A stretch of DNA of 61,727 nucleotides, taken from the NCBI GenBank assembly GCA_016931895.1, contig JAFGDY010000099.1, positions 1 to 61,727 of the forward strand, read 5' to 3'. This DNA is from Anaerolineae bacterium. Its GTDB lineage: Bacteria > Chloroflexota > Anaerolineae > 4572-78 > J111. Under the pieces are notes generated by a model. It was not told the origin of the DNA, did not search any database, and saw only the letters and a program-made list of their open reading frames with translations. Each line of letters starts with the position of its first letter. The stretch's first letter is position 1. Below are positions 1 to 7,495 of this stretch, one piece after another. The translations under genes and the position numbers were made by a program.

Positions 1-105
1 CGATGACTTAAAAAAACGGCTGGAGGCTCTTCATAATTTTATGACAATTTAGCTTCACCCTAAAAACTTTTGAAATGAAGGTCTAGGGTGATAACCAGGC
101 CGAAG

Positions 106-654
106 TTACAAATGCCCCACTTCAAGTTTAGCCCCGTCTGTGCCGGCCTGTTCAAAAAAATACCTGTAGAATTCCGGCCTTGACAAACCCGAACGGTCGC
201 GCAAAGCGTACAATTCTTCCCGCGATTTGATCTTTTGCCGGGGACGCACGTTAAAGGACCAGGCCACCCCGTTACCCACCCCGTTGAAAACATCCGCTAT
301 CGGCTGCCGGTGCCACCAGAGCATATCCTCCGGCAAAGCGTCGGGCGAAAAATACCCTAACTCAAGCACTTCACCCACCTGGGGTTTCAGTACGCCCCCT
401 ACCGGACTGGCCGCAAACAGGGCCAGATGCACATCAACACCGCTGCCTGTCCGCGAATAGACCCCCACCAGCCGCTCTAAAACAACCTCCAGGCCGGTTT
501 CCTCTTGCGCTTCGCGGATGGCCGCTTGAGCCAGCGACTCCTCCGGGTCAACTTGCCCGCCGGGGATGCACCACACTTCAAAATCTTCTCGTTTGGTCAG
601 CAAAATTTTACCGGCCTCAACAATAATGGCCACATTAACCCCAAGAACCAACAT
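106..654 (-). CDS. Nudix hydrolase family protein
   Basis: A 182-residue protein with a complete Nudix box at residues 33-55 (G-x5-E-x7-R-E-A-Q-E-E-T-G-L), which binds the divalent metal and cleaves a nucleoside diphosphate linked to another moiety. The N-terminal part (LGVNVAIIVEAGKILLTKR) is the usual first beta strands. The region after about residue 100 (WWHRQPIADVFNG) is less conserved, so the substrate cannot be read. The start is supported by CGGAG eight bases upstream. It is divergent from the next gene. Cytoplasmic housecleaning or cofactor hydrolysis is the family-level expectation; the specific role is unknown. Confidence 0.9.
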   Translation of the reverse strand: MLVLGVNVAIIVEAGKILLTKREDFEVWCIPGGQVDPEESLAQAAIREAQEETGLEVVLERLVGVYSRTGSGVDVHLALFAASPVGGVLKPQVGEVLELGYFSPDALPEDMLWWHRQPIADVFNGVGNGVAWSFNVRPRQKIKSREELYALRDRSGLSRPEFYRYFFEQAGTDGAKLEVGHL

Positions 655-772
655 CGGCGCTACTCCGTATTTTCCAAATATTCGCCGAGTTTTTGGGCAT
701 ACAAGGACAACGATAATTGGCTGGAGCGTGGTTAAACATGGGCCATCCTTTCTTTATAACCGGCGTGGACGT

Positions 773-800
773 ATTATACCAAGCCGGCCGGATTGCACAA
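773..800 (-). promoter_or_regulatory. Possible promoter for the Nudix gene
   Basis: On the minus strand TATAAT (778-773) lies 16 bases downstream of TTGTGC (800-795). The -10 is perfect and the -35 is weak. It would give a leader of about 110 bases before the Nudix start. Read from sequence only. Confidence 0.35.
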
Positions 801-875
801 TATTTAACCACAGCGGCGCTCTTCCGTTTTTCTCCTGGCCCAAGTGATGGTATGATGAGAGAGAGGAGAGACATA

Positions 876-1613
876 ATGACCACCCATCAAAAACTATTAT
901 GGGGGGGAGCAGGTTTTTTGGTAATCATTGCCTGCGGCATAGGCCTGATTTTGGGCATCATCCTGGTCCGGCGAGACACAATCGCACCACCCCAACCTAT
1001 CGCCTCGCCGGAGATCATTTTTGTGCCGGAGCCGGCCACGCCCACGCCTTTGGTCATTATTGTGCCCACCACCACGCCCCTCCCCACCCTGCCACCCACC
1101 GCCGTGCCCACCCTACCGCCGGCCACCCCACCTGCCCCCGCAGAAACCGTCACCAATTTTGACGATATGGCCCAATACGCCGCCGCCATCAAACCTATCT
1201 TGGAAGAAGGGCTGGCCGCTGCCGAGCGAGACAACGATGTCCTCAAAACAGCCGAACAGAATCCGGCGGCTATTTGCGGCGCGGGTCTCACCCCCCATCC
1301 TACCCTGGTGGCCGATGCCGCTTTGATGGAAAACCTGGCCAATCGCCTGGACAGCCTCACTCCCCCGGCTGAAGCCGCCGACTCGGTGCATAAGCCGCTG
1401 GTGGAGAGCATGCGCCTGTGGAGCGACGCCCTGAATAATCTCAACCTCTCTTGCCAAACCGACGACCCGACCGGTCAGGGACTGCTGCGGCTGGGCGCAA
1501 TGCTGCAACTGGGCGGCTCGTTGCTCAATTTTCAAACTGCTGCCGCCAATTTTTGGAAATTGGCCATCACCAAAGGACTGGAAGAGGTGGTGGGGCCGCT
1601 GCCACGTCAATGA
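876..1613 (+). CDS. Membrane-anchored protein with Pro/Thr-rich linker, unknown function
   Basis: A 245-residue protein starting at the ATG preceded by GAGAGGAGAG; a longer upstream reading is unlikely. Residues 8-30 form one hydrophobic helix ending in VRR, an N-terminal membrane anchor with the rest outside. Residues 40-90 are a Pro/Thr-rich linker. From about residue 95 a helical, Ala/Leu-rich domain with two Cys (in ICGAG and LSCQT) follows, which could form a disulfide. I do not recognise the domain. It is probably monocistronic or loosely linked to the following cupin gene. Confidence 0.75.
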   Translation: MTTHQKLLWGGAGFLVIIACGIGLILGIILVRRDTIAPPQPIASPEIIFVPEPATPTPLVIIVPTTTPLPTLPPTAVPTLPPATPPAPAETVTNFDDMAQYAAAIKPILEEGLAAAERDNDVLKTAEQNPAAICGAGLTPHPTLVADAALMENLANRLDSLTPPAEAADSVHKPLVESMRLWSDALNNLNLSCQTDDPTGQGLLRLGAMLQLGGSLLNFQTAAANFWKLAITKGLEEVVGPLPRQ

Positions 1614-1653
1614 AGTTCGGCTTATGAGTGAAAGATGTAAGGAGACAAGCACA

Positions 1654-2016
1654 ATGAACCAAACCGTTATCAACCTCAAAGAAAAATTGGCCACATTCAC
1701 CGACCAGTGGTCACCAAAGATTATAGCGCAGATGAACGATTATCATTTTAAGATCGCCAGGTTGCAAGGAGAGTTTGTGTGGCACAGCCACGCCGATACG
1801 GATGAGACGTTCATCGTTCTTGAGGGCGAGTTGGGTATTGACTTTAGAGACGGCCCGGTGACGTTGAAAAAAGGGGAGATGATCGTTATCCCCAAAGGTG
1901 TTGAGCATAAACCTTTTGCCCAAGAGGAATGTCAGGTGATGTTGGTAGAGCCTGCCGGAACCCCCAACACGGGCGACGCGGGCGGCGACAGGACGGTAGA
2001 GCCGGAGTGGATTTGA
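1654..2016 (+). CDS. Small cupin-domain protein
   Basis: A 120-residue single-domain cupin. The metal-binding pattern is visible: H44-x-H46-x4-E51 in the first motif and H85 in the second (PKGVEHKPF), a typical mannose-6-phosphate-isomerase-like small cupin. The start was placed at the ATG of MNQTVINLK because TAAGGAG sits nine bases upstream; an ATG 30 bases earlier lacks this. The ligand is unknown. Proteins of this kind often bind small metabolites or act as dioxygenases, but nothing here decides. It is followed by a perfect hairpin. Confidence 0.88.
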   Translation: MNQTVINLKEKLATFTDQWSPKIIAQMNDYHFKIARLQGEFVWHSHADTDETFIVLEGELGIDFRDGPVTLKKGEMIVIPKGVEHKPFAQEECQVMLVEPAGTPNTGDAGGDRTVEPEWI

Positions 2017-2024
2017 TTTTCACA

Positions 2025-2057
2025 CGGTGACAGTCACTTACAAAGTGACTGTCACCG
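2025..2057. repeat. Perfect 15-bp-stem hairpin, possible terminator
   Basis: CGGTGACAGTCACTT and its exact reverse complement are separated by ACA, just after the cupin stop codon. There is no clear T-run, so it may act as a bidirectional or protein-dependent terminator. A degenerate copy of the same GGTgaCAGTCA/TGACTGtcACC hairpin occurs at about 45162-45188, which suggests a dispersed repeat family. Confidence 0.7.
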
Positions 2058-2078
2058 GAACGCGCGTAAATCCTAATT

Positions 2079-2107
2079 TTGACAAAATGAGTGGCTTATA
2101 TTATATT
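2079..2107 (+). promoter_or_regulatory. Strong sigma-70-type promoter of the TetR gene
   Basis: TTGACA (2079-2084), a 17-base spacer and TATATT (2102-2107). Transcription would start at about 2114, on the operator. This decides the TetR start: the GTG at 2091 lies inside the promoter, so the TTG at 2160 is the likely initiation codon. Confidence 0.7.
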
Positions 2108-2113
2108 CCCCAC

Positions 2114-2135
2114 ACATACCAATCGTTCAGTATGT
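2114..2135. promoter_or_regulatory. TetR operator 1 (autoregulation)
   Basis: Inverted repeat ACATAC-N10-GTATGT with a central TCGTTCAGTA, immediately downstream of the -10 box. It matches the site at 2785-2806 in 18 of 22 positions. TetR-family proteins usually bind such 15-22 bp palindromes next to their own promoter; binding here is inferred. Confidence 0.65.
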
Positions 2136-2159
2136 AATTTTTTCAATAGAGTTGTTCCC

Positions 2160-2768
2160 TTGACTAAAACCCAAAAACAAATTCAAAGCGAACAAACCCA
2201 ACAAAAGATCATCGAAGCCGCCACCCAGCTTTTTGTGCGCAAAGGCTTCTATGGCACTTCGATATCCGATCTGGCCCAGGCCACCAGCTTGACCAAGGGC
2301 GCGCTCTACCATCATTTTGAAAACAAAAACGCCATCTTTTTTGCCGTCATCCAAACCGTGCGTAACACCTGGCACAATGAAGTAGCCCGCGATGTCTTAA
2401 AAGCCAAAACCGCCCCCTCTCGACTGACGGCCCTATTGGACAACCATGCCCGCCTGCACAAAAATAACGAAACCATCTGTCTTGTTCTGAATGGTTTGAT
2501 GATGGAAATGGAGGGCATGAACCCTGAATTTATGCTGGCCTTGCAAGAAATTTATAATGAACTGGCTCAGTTTATTGAACATATTATCCAAAAAGGGCAG
2601 CAAGCGGGGGAAATAAAACCTGATTTGGATTCCCGCCTGGTCTCGCTCAACATTGTAGGGATATTGAGAGCCATCGGCTGTTCCGGGATATTCAACCACA
2701 TGGATGTGGAATATGAAGCAATGACGGAAACATTGAAGCAAATGCTTTTGGACGGTCTGCGACCGTAG
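2160..2768 (+). CDS. TetR/AcrR family transcriptional regulator
   Basis: About 202 residues from the TTG start. The N-terminal helix-turn-helix is clear (KIIEAATQLFVRKGFYGTS, then SDLAQA..LTKGALYHHFENK), followed by a helical ligand-binding domain of normal length with no recognisable ligand signature (NGLMMEMEGM region). The start is set downstream of the promoter and operator. It lies upstream of and co-directional with the redox membrane protein, whose promoter carries the same operator, so it is inferred to repress both itself and that gene. The inducer is unknown. Confidence 0.9.
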   Translation: MTKTQKQIQSEQTQQKIIEAATQLFVRKGFYGTSISDLAQATSLTKGALYHHFENKNAIFFAVIQTVRNTWHNEVARDVLKAKTAPSRLTALLDNHARLHKNNETICLVLNGLMMEMEGMNPEFMLALQEIYNELAQFIEHIIQKGQQAGEIKPDLDSRLVSLNIVGILRAIGCSGIFNHMDVEYEAMTETLKQMLLDGLRP

Positions 2769-2781
2769 TTTTTTCGCTTAG

Positions 2782-2810
2782 TTCACATACCGGTCGTTCA
2801 GTACTTATAA
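2782..2810 (+). promoter_or_regulatory. Promoter with TetR operator 2 before the thioredoxin/CcdA gene
   Basis: TTCACA (2782-2787), 17 bases, TTATAA (2805-2810). The operator-like sequence 2785-2806 (ACATACC..TCGTTCAGTA..T) fills the spacer, the classic position for steric repression. Promoter strength is moderate. Confidence 0.55.
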
Positions 2811-2871
2811 GTTTTGGCTGTTCCCAAAATCAAGGAGTCGCTACAAAAAACAGGATAAGGTGAAGCCATAG

Positions 2872-4476
2872 ATGAAATACAGAAACTTTTTAAGCATCGC
2901 CACCTTCATTTGGCTTTTTATCGTCGCCGGGATATTACCTGTCCCGGCAGCGGCGCAATCTTCAGAGGAGCCGGTGGTGCAAGCTGTTCTTTTTTACTCC
3001 AATAACTGCTATCATTGCCATCAGGTAATATCCCAACTCCTGATCCCGATGCAAGATAAATACGGCGAGCAACTTCAGATTTTGGGCCTGGAAACCTCGG
3101 AACCCAGCACAGGAGAACTTTTCCAGGCGGCCATTGCCTATTACCAAATTCCGCCCGAATACCAGGGCGTGCCCTTTTTAATCATCGGCGACACCGTGCT
3201 GGTCGGCAGCCAACAAATTCCCCAACAACTCCCGGCCATCGTCGAAGCGGCCCTGGCAGCCGACGGGATTGGCTGGCCCAATTTTCCCGGTTTCGCCCAA
3301 GTTTTGGCCGCAACTGGGCCTGCCCCGGAACCTTCGCCCTCGCCGCAGCCCACCGACACCCCCACCCCGGCGGCCGTAGTAGCTCTGGCCGGGGCGGTTG
3401 AGCCGGTTTATTTGGCCTATTTTTACGATCCCTCTTGTCTGGAATGTGCCCGCGTCAGCAGGGAATTGGCCGAAATTCAGGCCGGCTACCCCCAGGTAGT
3501 TATCCGCAAATTCAACGTGCAGGAGGAGGCCCCCCTCAACGAAACCATTTGCGACCAATACGATGTGCCCGATGAATATCGCCTGGCTTCGCCCATGATC
3601 TTCATTGGACAAGAATATCTGGGGCCTGGCGAAATCACCCTGGAGCGTTTAAAAAACCTCGTTGAAGCGCCTGCCGCGGCCAAAGCGTCGCCGCCCTGGG
3701 AATCAATCAAAACAAACCAGGCCGAAGTCACCGCCCGAATTACGGAACGGTTCAAACACTTTGGCGTGTTGGCCGTGGCCGGAGCGGGTTTATTGGATGG
3801 CGTCAACCCTTGCGCCTTCACCACCATCATCTTCTTTGTTTCCTACCTGGCCCTGGTGGGGCGCAAAGGGCGCGAAATTTTGCTGGTTGGCGCAGCCTTT
3901 ACCCTGGCCGTATTTCTCACCTACTTGATGATGGGCCTGGGCCTGGCCGAAGTATTGCGCCGGCTCAAGTCGCTAACCCTGATCGGCCAGATCATTTACG
4001 GCGTAACGGCTCTCATCTGCCTGGTTCTGGCCTTTATCAGCATTTCAGATTATCTAAAGATCCGCCGGGGCCAACTGGCCGAGATTTCACTACAATTACC
4101 CAAGGCGCTCAAAAAACGCATCCATGGGACAATTCGCACCCACAGCCGGATGCGGGGCTATATTGGAGCTGCCTTTGTCGCCGGCGTACTGGTCAGCGTG
4201 TTTGAGTTGGCCTGTACGGGGCAAGTGTATTTACCCACCATTATCTTTGTTACCGGCGTGGCCGACCTGCGCGTTACGGCTATTGCTTACCTGGCGCTTT
4301 ACAACCTGATGTTTGTGGTGCCCTTGATGGCCGTTTTTATGATCACCTATCTGGGGACCGGCAGCCGCCAACTCACTACCCTGTTCCAGACTCACGCTGG
4401 CACAGTAAAACTTCTCACGGCGGTTTTATTTGGCGTGCTGGGGGTATGGGTGGGATATATGGTTTTAACGGTTTAA
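2872..4476 (+). CDS. Double thioredoxin-like / CcdA (DsbD-type) transmembrane redox protein
   Basis: A 534-residue protein: signal peptide (1-28, ending PAAAQ), a first thioredoxin-like domain with C46-Y-H-C49, a Pro-rich linker (150-165), a second thioredoxin-like domain with C189-L-E-C192, then a polytopic CcdA/DsbD-like membrane domain from about residue 295 with the conserved NPCAF and ACTGQVYLP motifs. In DsbD/CcdA proteins this pair of membrane cysteines moves electrons from cytoplasmic thioredoxin to outside substrates. Here two external thiol domains are fused to the channel. It likely supplies reductant to exported proteins or cytochrome c maturation; the target is unknown. It is probably controlled by the adjacent TetR. 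Confidence 0.88.
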   Translation: MKYRNFLSIATFIWLFIVAGILPVPAAAQSSEEPVVQAVLFYSNNCYHCHQVISQLLIPMQDKYGEQLQILGLETSEPSTGELFQAAIAYYQIPPEYQGVPFLIIGDTVLVGSQQIPQQLPAIVEAALAADGIGWPNFPGFAQVLAATGPAPEPSPSPQPTDTPTPAAVVALAGAVEPVYLAYFYDPSCLECARVSRELAEIQAGYPQVVIRKFNVQEEAPLNETICDQYDVPDEYRLASPMIFIGQEYLGPGEITLERLKNLVEAPAAAKASPPWESIKTNQAEVTARITERFKHFGVLAVAGAGLLDGVNPCAFTTIIFFVSYLALVGRKGREILLVGAAFTLAVFLTYLMMGLGLAEVLRRLKSLTLIGQIIYGVTALICLVLAFISISDYLKIRRGQLAEISLQLPKALKKRIHGTIRTHSRMRGYIGAAFVAGVLVSVFELACTGQVYLPTIIFVTGVADLRVTAIAYLALYNLMFVVPLMAVFMITYLGTGSRQLTTLFQTHAGTVKLLTAVLFGVLGVWVGYMVLTV

Positions 4477-4504
4477 GCTAAAGAGAAAAGGTAACTGTTC
4501 ACCC

Positions 4505-4535
4505 ATGTCATTTCGACCAAAGGGAGAAATCCCCA
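4505..4535. repeat. Half copy of the 84-bp palindromic element
   Basis: ATGTCATTTCGACC followed by AAAGGGAGAAATCCCCA. It equals one arm of the full elements at 51874-51957 and 61642-61725, and differs in one base from the half copy at 55800-55830. An apparent reading frame over it (4505-4798) is not a gene. Confidence 0.7.
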
Positions 4536-4543
4536 ATATGAGC

Positions 4544-4641
4544 AGACCTGACAGATTTTGTTGTGGATTTAACGAAAAAACGAGTGTTCCACCAAATATT
4601 TGCAGGCCAAATAGCTTCAAAAGTGAAAACCTGTCAGGTCT
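4544..4641. repeat. Inverted repeat AGACCTGACAG / CTGTCAGGTCT
   Basis: Two perfect 11-base arms (4544-4554 and 4631-4641) flank a 76-base AT-rich segment in the gap before ilvD. It could be a relic of a small repeat element. No coding function is seen. Confidence 0.5.
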
Positions 4642-4683
4642 TTATTCTAAAATGAGATATTGCTGGTTCCAAACTGCAAACTA

Positions 4684-4712
4684 TTGTCAGCCCGAGTTGG
4701 TTGTGTTACAAT
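4684..4712 (+). promoter_or_regulatory. ilvD: Promoter of ilvD
   Basis: TTGTCA (4684-4689), 17-base spacer, TACAAT (4707-4712). The leader is about 65 bases and ends in AAGGAG eight bases before the ATG at 4780. No leader peptide or T-box was recognised. Confidence 0.6.
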
Positions 4713-4779
4713 GTCTCAATTCCCCAGGAGAGGGAATCATTCCAAATTGCTTTTTTCATATCTTTAAGGAGAGTTTGTT

Positions 4780-6444
4780 ATGCGTAGCGACACTGTAAAA
4801 AAAGGATTTGAACGAGCGCCCAACCGCAGCCTGCTCAAGGCCAGCGGTTACACCGACGACGACATTAGAAAGCCCTTCATCGGCATTGCCAACAGTTATA
4901 CCGATGTGGTGCCCGGCCACGTCCACCTGAACGAGTTTGGCGAAATTGTGCGGCAGGCCGTGCGCCAGGCCGGCGGCGCGCCCTTTATGTTCCACACCAT
5001 TGCCGTGGACGACGGGGTGGCCATGGGCCACGCCGGGATGAAGTTTTCGCTGCCCAGCCGGGAGCTGATTGCGGACTCGGTGGAAACCATGGTCTCGGCG
5101 CACTGTTTCGACGCCCTGGTCTGCATCCCCAACTGCGACAAAATCATCCCCGGCATGCTGATGGCGGCTATGCGGCTCAATATCCCTACCATTTTTGTCA
5201 GCGGCGGGCCGATGCGGGCCGGGGTGACGCCGGATGGCAAAACAATAGATTTGATTTCGGTTTTTCAGGGCGTGGGCGCGTACCGGGCCGGAAAAATCTC
5301 TGCAGAAGAACTCAAAATTTTGGAGGATTACGGCTGTCCCGGCTGCGGTTCCTGTTCCGGCCTGTTCACGGCCAACTCCATGAACGCCATCTCGGAGGTG
5401 TTGGGGTTAGCCCTGCCGGGTAACGGCACTTACCTGGCCAAAACGCCGGAACGGGAAGCGCTGGCGCGTCAGGCCGGGGCGCAGATCATGAAGCTGATTG
5501 AGTGGGATTTGAAACCGCGCGACATTGTGACCCAGGACGTGATTGACAACGCCTTTGCCCTGGATATGGCCATGGGCGGCAGCACCAACACCGTGCTGCA
5601 CACCATTGCCATTGCCCACGAAGCCGGGCTGGATTACTCGCTGGAACGGCTCAACGACATTTCGGCCAAAGTGCCCAACCTGTGCAAGGTCAGCCCTTCC
5701 TCTGCGTATCACGTTGAGGATGTTGACGCGGCGGGCGGCATCAGCGCCATTCTGTGGGAGTTGAGCAAAAAGCCCGGCGCGCTCAAACTGGACACCCAAA
5801 CCGTCACCGGCAAAACCCTGGGCGAGAATATTCAGGGCTGCGACAGCAAAAATACGGACTGCATCCGCACCCTGCAAAATCCCTACAGCCAGACCGGCGG
5901 CTTGACCATGCTCTTTGGCAACCTGGCCCCCAACGGCGCGGTGGTCAAAACCGCCGGGGTGCTACCCGAAATGATGAAACACTCCGGCCCGGCCCGCGTG
6001 TACAACTCCCACGACGAGGCCAACGCCGGGATTTTGAGCGGCGACGTGCAGCCGGGCGAAGTGGTGGTCATCCGTTACGAAGGCCCCAAGGGCGGGCCGG
6101 GCATGCAAGAAATGCTGGCCCCCACCAGCAACATCACCGGCATGGGGCTGGAAAGCTGCGTAGCCCTCATCACCGACGGCCGTTTTTCCGGCGGTACGCG
6201 CGGCGCGTGTATTGGCCACATCTCGCCCGAAGCGGCCGAGGGCGGGCCGATTGGCCTGCTGGAAACAGGCGACATCATTGAAATTGACATTACTAAAGGC
6301 ACGTTGAACGTGGCCCTTTCAGATGAGGAACTGGCCAAACGGCGAGTCAATTGGCAGCCGCCCAAGCTGACGCTGACCGGCTGGCTGGCTCGTTATGCTA
6401 AATTAGCCACCAGCGCGGATAAAGGGGCGATTTTGCAATTTTAA
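4780..6444 (+). CDS. ilvD: Dihydroxy-acid dehydratase
   Basis: A 554-residue enzyme of valine/isoleucine (and pantothenate precursor) biosynthesis. It dehydrates 2,3-dihydroxy-3-methylbutanoate or -pentanoate to the 2-oxo acid in the cytoplasm. Iron-sulfur and metal motifs are plain: NCDKIIPGM (C119), [11 protein letters not shown] (C192) and the MGGSTNT and GRFSGGTRG segments. At the position where [2Fe-2S] enzymes carry a third Cys (PCN) this one has PGH, as in the E. coli-type oxygen-sensitive [4Fe-4S] enzyme; cluster type is inferred from that. The start is supported by AAGGAG. It stands alone, with no ilvBCN neighbours in the window. Confidence 0.97.
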   Translation: MRSDTVKKGFERAPNRSLLKASGYTDDDIRKPFIGIANSYTDVVPGHVHLNEFGEIVRQAVRQAGGAPFMFHTIAVDDGVAMGHAGMKFSLPSRELIADSVETMVSAHCFDALVCIPNCDKIIPGMLMAAMRLNIPTIFVSGGPMRAGVTPDGKTIDLISVFQGVGAYRAGKISAEELKILEDYGCPGCGSCSGLFTANSMNAISEVLGLALPGNGTYLAKTPEREALARQAGAQIMKLIEWDLKPRDIVTQDVIDNAFALDMAMGGSTNTVLHTIAIAHEAGLDYSLERLNDISAKVPNLCKVSPSSAYHVEDVDAAGGISAILWELSKKPGALKLDTQTVTGKTLGENIQGCDSKNTDCIRTLQNPYSQTGGLTMLFGNLAPNGAVVKTAGVLPEMMKHSGPARVYNSHDEANAGILSGDVQPGEVVVIRYEGPKGGPGMQEMLAPTSNITGMGLESCVALITDGRFSGGTRGACIGHISPEAAEGGPIGLLETGDIIEIDITKGTLNVALSDEELAKRRVNWQPPKLTLTGWLARYAKLATSADKGAILQF

Positions 6445-6534
6445 AGCTTTCTTCAATCGCCTGACCACGCCTAGCAGAAACAAATCAAGTAACGGTAAAC
6501 TTTGCGGGTTATATCATCAAAGAGAGGCAAACCT

Positions 6535-6870
6535 ATGAACATTGTTGACGTTATTCGCAGTTTAACAGTGCTGGTGTGGTTGGTGGCCATTGGCCTGTTA
6601 GTCCTGTTTGTCATCCGGGCTACGCGAGGGCAGGGGGGCGGCTTCAAGGGGATGATCGGCTTGCTGGGCATTATCTTGCTGGCCGCCATTGCTTTGACCA
6701 CCGTGAGCGCCGGCCTGGTTTTCATCCAACCAGAGGAGCGCGGCGTGGTCATCTCCGCTATTTCGCCCACGGGCTACCGCACCCAGGCTCTTGAACCCGG
6801 CCTGCGCTGGATTATCCCCTTTGCCGAGTCGGTCATCACTTACCCCATTTCCAAACAAACCTACACGATG
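6535..6870 (+). pseudogene. Truncated SPFH/Band 7 (prohibitin-like) gene
   Basis: The frame starts MNIVDVIRSL, has two hydrophobic helices (about 5-25 and 35-58), then the start of a Band 7 domain (FIQPEERGVVI..GLRWIIPFAES..YPISKQTYTM). Homology stops there, about 110 residues in, where intact family members continue for another 150 or more residues. The frame then runs on through unrelated sequence (to about 7026) overlapping the HicB promoter and gene. The 3' part is not found downstream. It is most simply read as a gene cut by arrival of the HicBA module with loss of the remainder. A short expressed fragment cannot be excluded. Confidence 0.75.
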
Positions 6871-6904
6871 CTCCACCGCCCTCATCACCGAAATAAGGCG
6901 CTTT

Positions 6905-6914
6905 GTGGTATAAT
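6905..6914 (+). promoter_or_regulatory. Extended -10 promoter of hicBA
   Basis: TGTGGTATAAT-type extended -10 (TATAAT at 6909-6914) 22 bases before the hicB ATG. No good -35 is seen, as is common for extended -10 promoters. AAAAGGA lies between it and the start. Confidence 0.55.
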
Positions 6915-6935
6915 TAAGGGAAAAGGAAACAGACT

Positions 6936-7184
6936 ATGCAAATGTACAAAATCAGGCTTAACCTTGAACTCAATCCCGGAACGGATCAAGTATACACCAT
7001 TACCAGTCCAGATGTGCCGGGGTTGATCACAGAAGGCAGCACACCCGAAGATATACAACGTAATGTTCAGGAAGCATTAGAGGGTCTTATAATGGCCTGG
7101 AAAGAGCTAGGCAAAGAACCACCTCCCGCTTTGCAACCACTTGATGAAACACTCTTTACCTCCGAAGCCCTGGTTATCGCCTGA
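6936..7184 (+). CDS. hicB: HicB-family antitoxin
   Basis: An 82-residue small protein with the HicB partial RNase H-like fold signature: YKIRLNLEL, a TSPDVPGLITEG core and an amphipathic helix (DIQRNVQEALEGLIMAWKE). The C-terminal DNA-binding extension seen in longer HicB proteins is missing, so autoregulation may be weak or use the complex. The stop codon shares its A with the ATG of hicA, indicating translational coupling. The antitoxin gene comes first, the reverse of the classic hicA-hicB order but common in this subfamily. A second ATG two codons in is an equally possible start. Confidence 0.85.
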   Translation: MQMYKIRLNLELNPGTDQVYTITSPDVPGLITEGSTPEDIQRNVQEALEGLIMAWKELGKEPPPALQPLDETLFTSEALVIA

Positions 7185-7396
7185 TGCGCTATCGTGAGTT
7201 GAGTAAACGACTGGAAAAGTTGGGCTGCTATCAACTCCGGACCGCTAAAGGCAGTCATCGTTACTGGTATAACCCTACTACTGATAAAGTAGTCGCTGTG
7301 CCTGATTGGGGCCAAAAAGATCTCAAACCCGGAACCGTTCGTGGTATTTTAAGAAACCTGGGTATCAGTCGCAAAGACTTTGGGCCTATCAAGTAA
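7184..7396 (+). CDS. hicA: HicA-family mRNA interferase toxin
   Basis: A 70-residue dsRBD-like toxin. The catalytic His lies in KGSHRYWYNP, and the family-typical LKPGTVRGILRNLGIS helix ends the protein. HicA proteins cleave mRNA and tmRNA and are neutralised by HicB. The pair is directly followed by a good terminator, so the module is self-contained. All key residues appear present, so the toxin is predicted to be active. Confidence 0.87.
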   Translation: MRYRELSKRLEKLGCYQLRTAKGSHRYWYNPTTDKVVAVPDWGQKDLKPGTVRGILRNLGISRKDFGPIK

Positions 7397-7420
7397 GAAC
7401 TATTTTGTCTTCTAAAAATC

Positions 7421-7453
7421 AAAACGCCAGCCATACAGGATGGTTGGCGTTTT
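7421..7453 (+). terminator. Intrinsic terminator after hicA
   Basis: AAAACGCCAGCCAT pairs with ATGGTTGGCGTTTT (one G-U pair) across a 5-base loop, followed by TGTATTTGG. The A-rich 5' flank means it may also serve the convergent gene that ends at 7496. Confidence 0.75.
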
Positions 7454-7495
7454 GTATTTGGTTGGTTAAAACAACGCCTCTCAACTTTGGCTACT

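Noticed and set aside
2091-2159. N-terminal extension of the TetR protein from GTG 2091
   Set aside because: It overlaps the -10 box and the operator, and the extra residues do not match the family.
4505-4798. Reading frame of 97 codons before ilvD
   Set aside because: It is made of a half palindromic repeat, an inverted repeat and the ilvD promoter; no ribosome site or protein-like composition.
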